Position numbers and translations under genes: made by a program. This document shows, in pieces, positions 61,361 through 64,000 of a stretch of DNA of 64,000 bases (position 1 is the stretch's first letter; every line of letters starts with the position of its first letter). The stretch is from JAEYXS01 sp943367715 (GTDB lineage Bacteria > Verrucomicrobiota > Verrucomicrobiia > Limisphaerales > JAEYXS01), in the NCBI GenBank assembly GCA_943367715.1, contig CALRJY020000005.1:1-64000 (forward strand), read 5' to 3'. The notes under the pieces are model-generated. The model was not told where the DNA came from. It saw nothing but the letters and a program-made list of their open reading frames with translations, and searched no databases.

Positions 61361-62809
61361 CTACCCCGTCGCGATCTTCTTATACGGCTCGCCCTCATTC
61401 AGCGTCGGCCGTTCCGGACGTCCCCGATACTTGTAAACCAGCCCCATGTTATCCAGGCCCATGAGCCACAACATCGTCGCATGCAGATCATGCACATGCA
61501 GCCGCTGATCCACCGCGTGCAGGCCCAGGTCATCCGTGCTGCCGATCGTCTGTCCGCCCTTCACGCCGCCGCCTGCGAACCACATCGAGAAACCCGTCGG
61601 ATTATGATCACGCCCATCGCCCTTCTCGGACATCGGCGTGCGCCCGAATTCACCACCCCAAACCACCAGCGTATCCTCCAGCAACCCGCGCGATTTCAAA
61701 TCCTTCAACAATCCCGCGATCGGCTTGTCAGACGACAGGCAGAGCTGCGAATGGTTCTGCTCCATTTTGCTGTGCGAATCCCATTTGCTGCCCGACCCGT
61801 GGTAAAGCTGCACGAAGCGCACCCCACGCTCCACCATCCGGCGCGCCAGCAGGCACATGCGGCCATACGTGGCCGTCTCCTTCTGGTTCATGCCGTAAAG
61901 CTCCTTCGTGGCCTCCGTTTCCTGGCTCAGATCCACGACCTCCGGCGCTGCCGCCTGCATGCGGAAGGCCAGTTCATAACTCATGATGCGCGCATCCAGC
62001 TCCGTCTGCTCCGGATGTTGCCCGGCATACTGGCGGTTCACCTGGTTCAGGAAGTCCAGCTTGCCGCGCTGCTGCATCTCCGTGATGCCCTCCGGTGTGT
62101 TCAAGTTCGGGATCGGCTCCGCACCGCTCTGCAAGCGGATGCCCTGATACAGCGCCGGCATGAAACCAGAACTCCAGTTCCGCGGCCCATTCACCACGCT
62201 GGACTGATTGTCCTGCATGACCACATACGCGGGCAAATCCGTATTCTCCGTGCCCAGACCATAACTCACCCATGCCCCCATCGAAGGCCGTCCGCCGAGG
62301 ATGGACCCCGTATTCATCTGGCAAACGCCGGAGGAATGGTTGATGCCATCCGCATAGCACGAACGCACCACCGCGATATCATCCACGCACGTCGCCACGT
62401 TCGGCAACCAGTCAGAAACCCAAAGACCGCTCTGCCCGTGCTGCTTCCACTTGCGCTGCGAAGCGAGTAGGGGAGCATTTCCTTCACCCATGGCGAGGAT
62501 GACCTTGCCAAAACTGTCCGGCAACGGCTTGCCCGCGAGACGGTTCAGTTCCGGTTTGGGATCAAAGAGATCGATATGGCTCGGTCCGCCTTCCATGAAG
62601 AGGAAGATCACGCTCTTGGCCTTGGCGGGCAGTTGTGCCGGCTTGCCGATCAACGGCGATTTCACCAGCCCATTGGCGATCGCCGACGATTGCCCCATCA
62701 GATAACTCAACGCCAGCGAGCCAAAGCCCAGCGCTCCCTTCGACAGGAAATCCCGCCGCGAAAAGATCGGCTCGTAACGATGACACCGTGGATCAGACGA
62801 CTTCTTCAT
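61361..62809 (-). CDS. DUF1501 protein, Tat-exported (sulfatase-like fold)
   Basis: 482 aa. A twin-arginine signal is seen near the start (FSRRDFLSKGALGFGSLALSYLMG, quoted: SRRDFLSKGALG). DUF1501 motifs are SVIFLFMEGGPSHIDLFDPK (in part: MEGGPSHIDLFDPK), PNVATCVDDIAVVRS and WGGEFGRTPMSEKGDGRDHNP (in part: GGEFGRTP, GRDHNP). The protein is periplasmic, with the DUF1553 partner encoded two bases upstream. The pair is a trademark of Planctomycetota and Verrucomicrobiota and probably acts on polymers or proteins; the exact task is unknown. Confidence 0.93.
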   Translation of the reverse strand: MKKSSDPRCHRYEPIFSRRDFLSKGALGFGSLALSYLMGQSSAIANGLVKSPLIGKPAQLPAKAKSVIFLFMEGGPSHIDLFDPKPELNRLAGKPLPDSFGKVILAMGEGNAPLLASQRKWKQHGQSGLWVSDWLPNVATCVDDIAVVRSCYADGINHSSGVCQMNTGSILGGRPSMGAWVSYGLGTENTDLPAYVVMQDNQSSVVNGPRNWSSGFMPALYQGIRLQSGAEPIPNLNTPEGITEMQQRGKLDFLNQVNRQYAGQHPEQTELDARIMSYELAFRMQAAAPEVVDLSQETEATKELYGMNQKETATYGRMCLLARRMVERGVRFVQLYHGSGSKWDSHSKMEQNHSQLCLSSDKPIAGLLKDLKSRGLLEDTLVVWGGEFGRTPMSEKGDGRDHNPTGFSMWFAGGGVKGGQTIGSTDDLGLHAVDQRLHVHDLHATMLWLMGLDNMGLVYKYRGRPERPTLNEGEPYKKIATG

Positions 62810-62811
62810 AC

Positions 62812-64000
62812 CTATTCGACGTAAAGAAACTCATTCGAATTGAGCAAAATGTGGCAGAAATCGATCAAGGCAGTCTTGCGCACATTCACTTTCGTTTTCG
62901 CGAACACCGCCGAAGGCCGGATATCCAGCCCGTTGCCCGTCGCATCGCGGAACACGTCCGGCTTCGCCTCGAACTGCCAGTAACCTACCACATGCTTGTT
63001 CAGCGTCTCGGAGGTGAACAGGATTTGATCCACGCCCAGCGCCTTGTTCGAGAGCCGCACATCATCGATCAACCCGTCGAAGAACGACTGCCCCTGTCCC
63101 GGCCGTCCGCCAATGGTGAACGAATTCTTGCTCGCATAACCGCCCGTGATCGTATGATTGATCTTGGCGATGAGCAGAGGCTCGTCGTCGTTGGACAAAT
63201 CCTTCACGTAGAAGGAAACCTCTCCCGGCTTGCCGTCTTTGGCCAACTTCACGGCTGCCGCGACATAATACGGCTTGTCGAACTGGATGTGCTGGTCGGA
63301 GAAGATCGCTTCATTCCCCATCTTGCCGTCCAGTTTCATGCCCGTTATCTGCAGCACCAGCGTCTGCGGTTTGCGGCGCGAGGCCTTCCCCGTGATGCCG
63401 AAGCTCCAGCCCGGCTGCGGATCGCTCCCGCTCCAGTTCGCCGCGATGGTCCGTACAGACCCATTTTCGTAGATCGAGCGGATCAGCACGAAGGCTTCGA
63501 TGGTGAATTCATTCGTCGGCATGATGCCTGTGGGTGGCACCTCGAAGCGGCTCTGCGGCCCTTCCGGCGACATCAACGCTGCTTGACCGTCGCGATAGGG
63601 AAGCTTGTCATACAGGAACGCCGCTTTGGCTGAACCGGCCCGCACTGGGTCGATGCGTTCTTCCTGTTCCTTGAGGAACTGCACCGCCGCCGTCGTTTCC
63701 TTCGGTGAAGGACTGCGGCCATACGCCAGTTGGAAAGCGTAATCCACCAGACGCGATTCATCCGCCGAACCTTCCTTCTCCAACCGTTCCGCAAACGCTT
63801 TCGCCCGTTGCAACATCAACTGGCTGTTGATCAGTAATAGCGATTGCACCGGTGTAGTTGTCGTATCCCGCGCGGAAACACTGTTGAACCACAGCGGCGC
63901 ATCGAACACATCGATCAAGGGATCGCGCGTATTCCGCATGATGCGCGTATAGATGGCCCGGCGCGGCTCGCTGGCGATGACGCCCGGTCCGCCCGCGTTC
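62812..64000 (-). CDS. DUF1553 protein with LamG insert, 5' end beyond window
   Basis: Partial: the reading frame runs open to the end of the window (codons for GGPGVIASEPRRAIYTRI just inside it), so the N-terminal cytochrome/DUF1549 part is missing. At least 396 residues are seen. The DUF1553 core includes RAIYTRIMRNTRDPLIDVFD and QSLLLINSQLMLQRA. A LamG/concanavalin-like domain (about 170-330: EAFVLIRSIYENGSVRTI, FDGLIDDVRLSNKALG) is set inside, before the DUF1553 end ALIDFCHILLNSNEFLYVE. Its stop is two bases before the DUF1501 start. Confidence 0.9.
   Translation of the reverse strand, partial: NAGGPGVIASEPRRAIYTRIMRNTRDPLIDVFDAPLWFNSVSARDTTTTPVQSLLLINSQLMLQRAKAFAERLEKEGSADESRLVDYAFQLAYGRSPSPKETTAAVQFLKEQEERIDPVRAGSAKAAFLYDKLPYRDGQAALMSPEGPQSRFEVPPTGIMPTNEFTIEAFVLIRSIYENGSVRTIAANWSGSDPQPGWSFGITGKASRRKPQTLVLQITGMKLDGKMGNEAIFSDQHIQFDKPYYVAAAVKLAKDGKPGEVSFYVKDLSNDDEPLLIAKINHTITGGYASKNSFTIGGRPGQGQSFFDGLIDDVRLSNKALGVDQILFTSETLNKHVVGYWQFEAKPDVFRDATGNGLDIRPSAVFAKTKVNVRKTALIDFCHILLNSNEFLYVE

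Noticed and set aside
1..64000. tRNA, rRNA, insertion sequence or prophage genes
   Set aside because: I found no tRNA-like T-arm words in a cloverleaf setting, no rRNA words, and no transposase, integrase or phage structural proteins among the supported genes.

Overview
The window reads as chromosomal DNA of a Verrucomicrobiota bacterium, most likely from the soil/freshwater Pedosphaera-Limisphaera group. The grounds are a DUF1553-DUF1501 gene pair with a LamG insert, a WD40 protein carrying a planctomycete-type cytochrome domain, a CFI-box C-terminal protein, secreted proteins ending in a 'V-E-x-T-T-N-L-V-N-W' type domain, GC-rich codon use, and many short palindromic dispersed repeats. This placement is inferred from gene content; there is no rRNA or tRNA gene here to fix it. 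I see no phage, insertion sequence or CRISPR array.

Layout. 0.5-12.4 kb: a secreted subtilisin-like protease, a pterin dehydratase next to a galactokinase-like protein whose catalytic motifs are missing, a class V aminotransferase, HrpB helicase, a lipoprotein, a cytochrome-WD40 protein and a TatD-type hydrolase of the EboB kind with a small partner gene. 12.4-14.3 kb: a pirin-DoxX-azoreductase operon on the minus strand, probably for quinone/electrophile stress. 14.5-23.2 kb: a winged-helix regulator with a membrane partner, followed by an IspH-like protein, two paralogous ferritin-like proteins, DUF1361 and DUF4173 membrane proteins, a CFI-box protein and small membrane proteins. The same palindrome stands before the regulator operon and before the IspH-like operon, so the regulator probably controls both. 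This is the best candidate for an undescribed system.

23.3-27.2 kb: a lipid kinase, then a type III polyketide synthase, methyltransferase and flavoprotein in one operon, like the phenolic-lipid srsABC operon. 27.3-30.8 kb: a single-domain response regulator, a hybrid histidine kinase and a small membrane protein. 31-36 kb: a cysteine desulfurase-like protein lacking its PLP lysine, a pectate lyase, a TauE-type exporter, an SMR (SugE-like) transporter and a DUF4184 protein. 36.3-42 kb: a secreted alkaline-phosphatase-superfamily enzyme, a secreted Ig-like protein, two lipoproteins, and repeat-rich DNA with the remnant of a PIN-domain toxin gene.

42-45 kb: an MscS channel and an RsbU/RsbV/RsbW-like partner-switching set. 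45.3-51.1 kb: a complete RND efflux operon (pump, adaptor, TolC). 51.2-57.3 kb: a phosphate operon (porin, PstS, PstC, PstA, PstB, PhoU). Pho-box-like tandem CGTAAC/TGTAAC repeats 11 bp apart precede both the RND and the pst operons. 57.3-60 kb: a triple-domain universal stress protein and a PiT phosphate transporter. 60.2-64 kb: an alpha/beta hydrolase, a four-hairpin repeat, DUF1501, and a DUF1553 gene cut by the window end.
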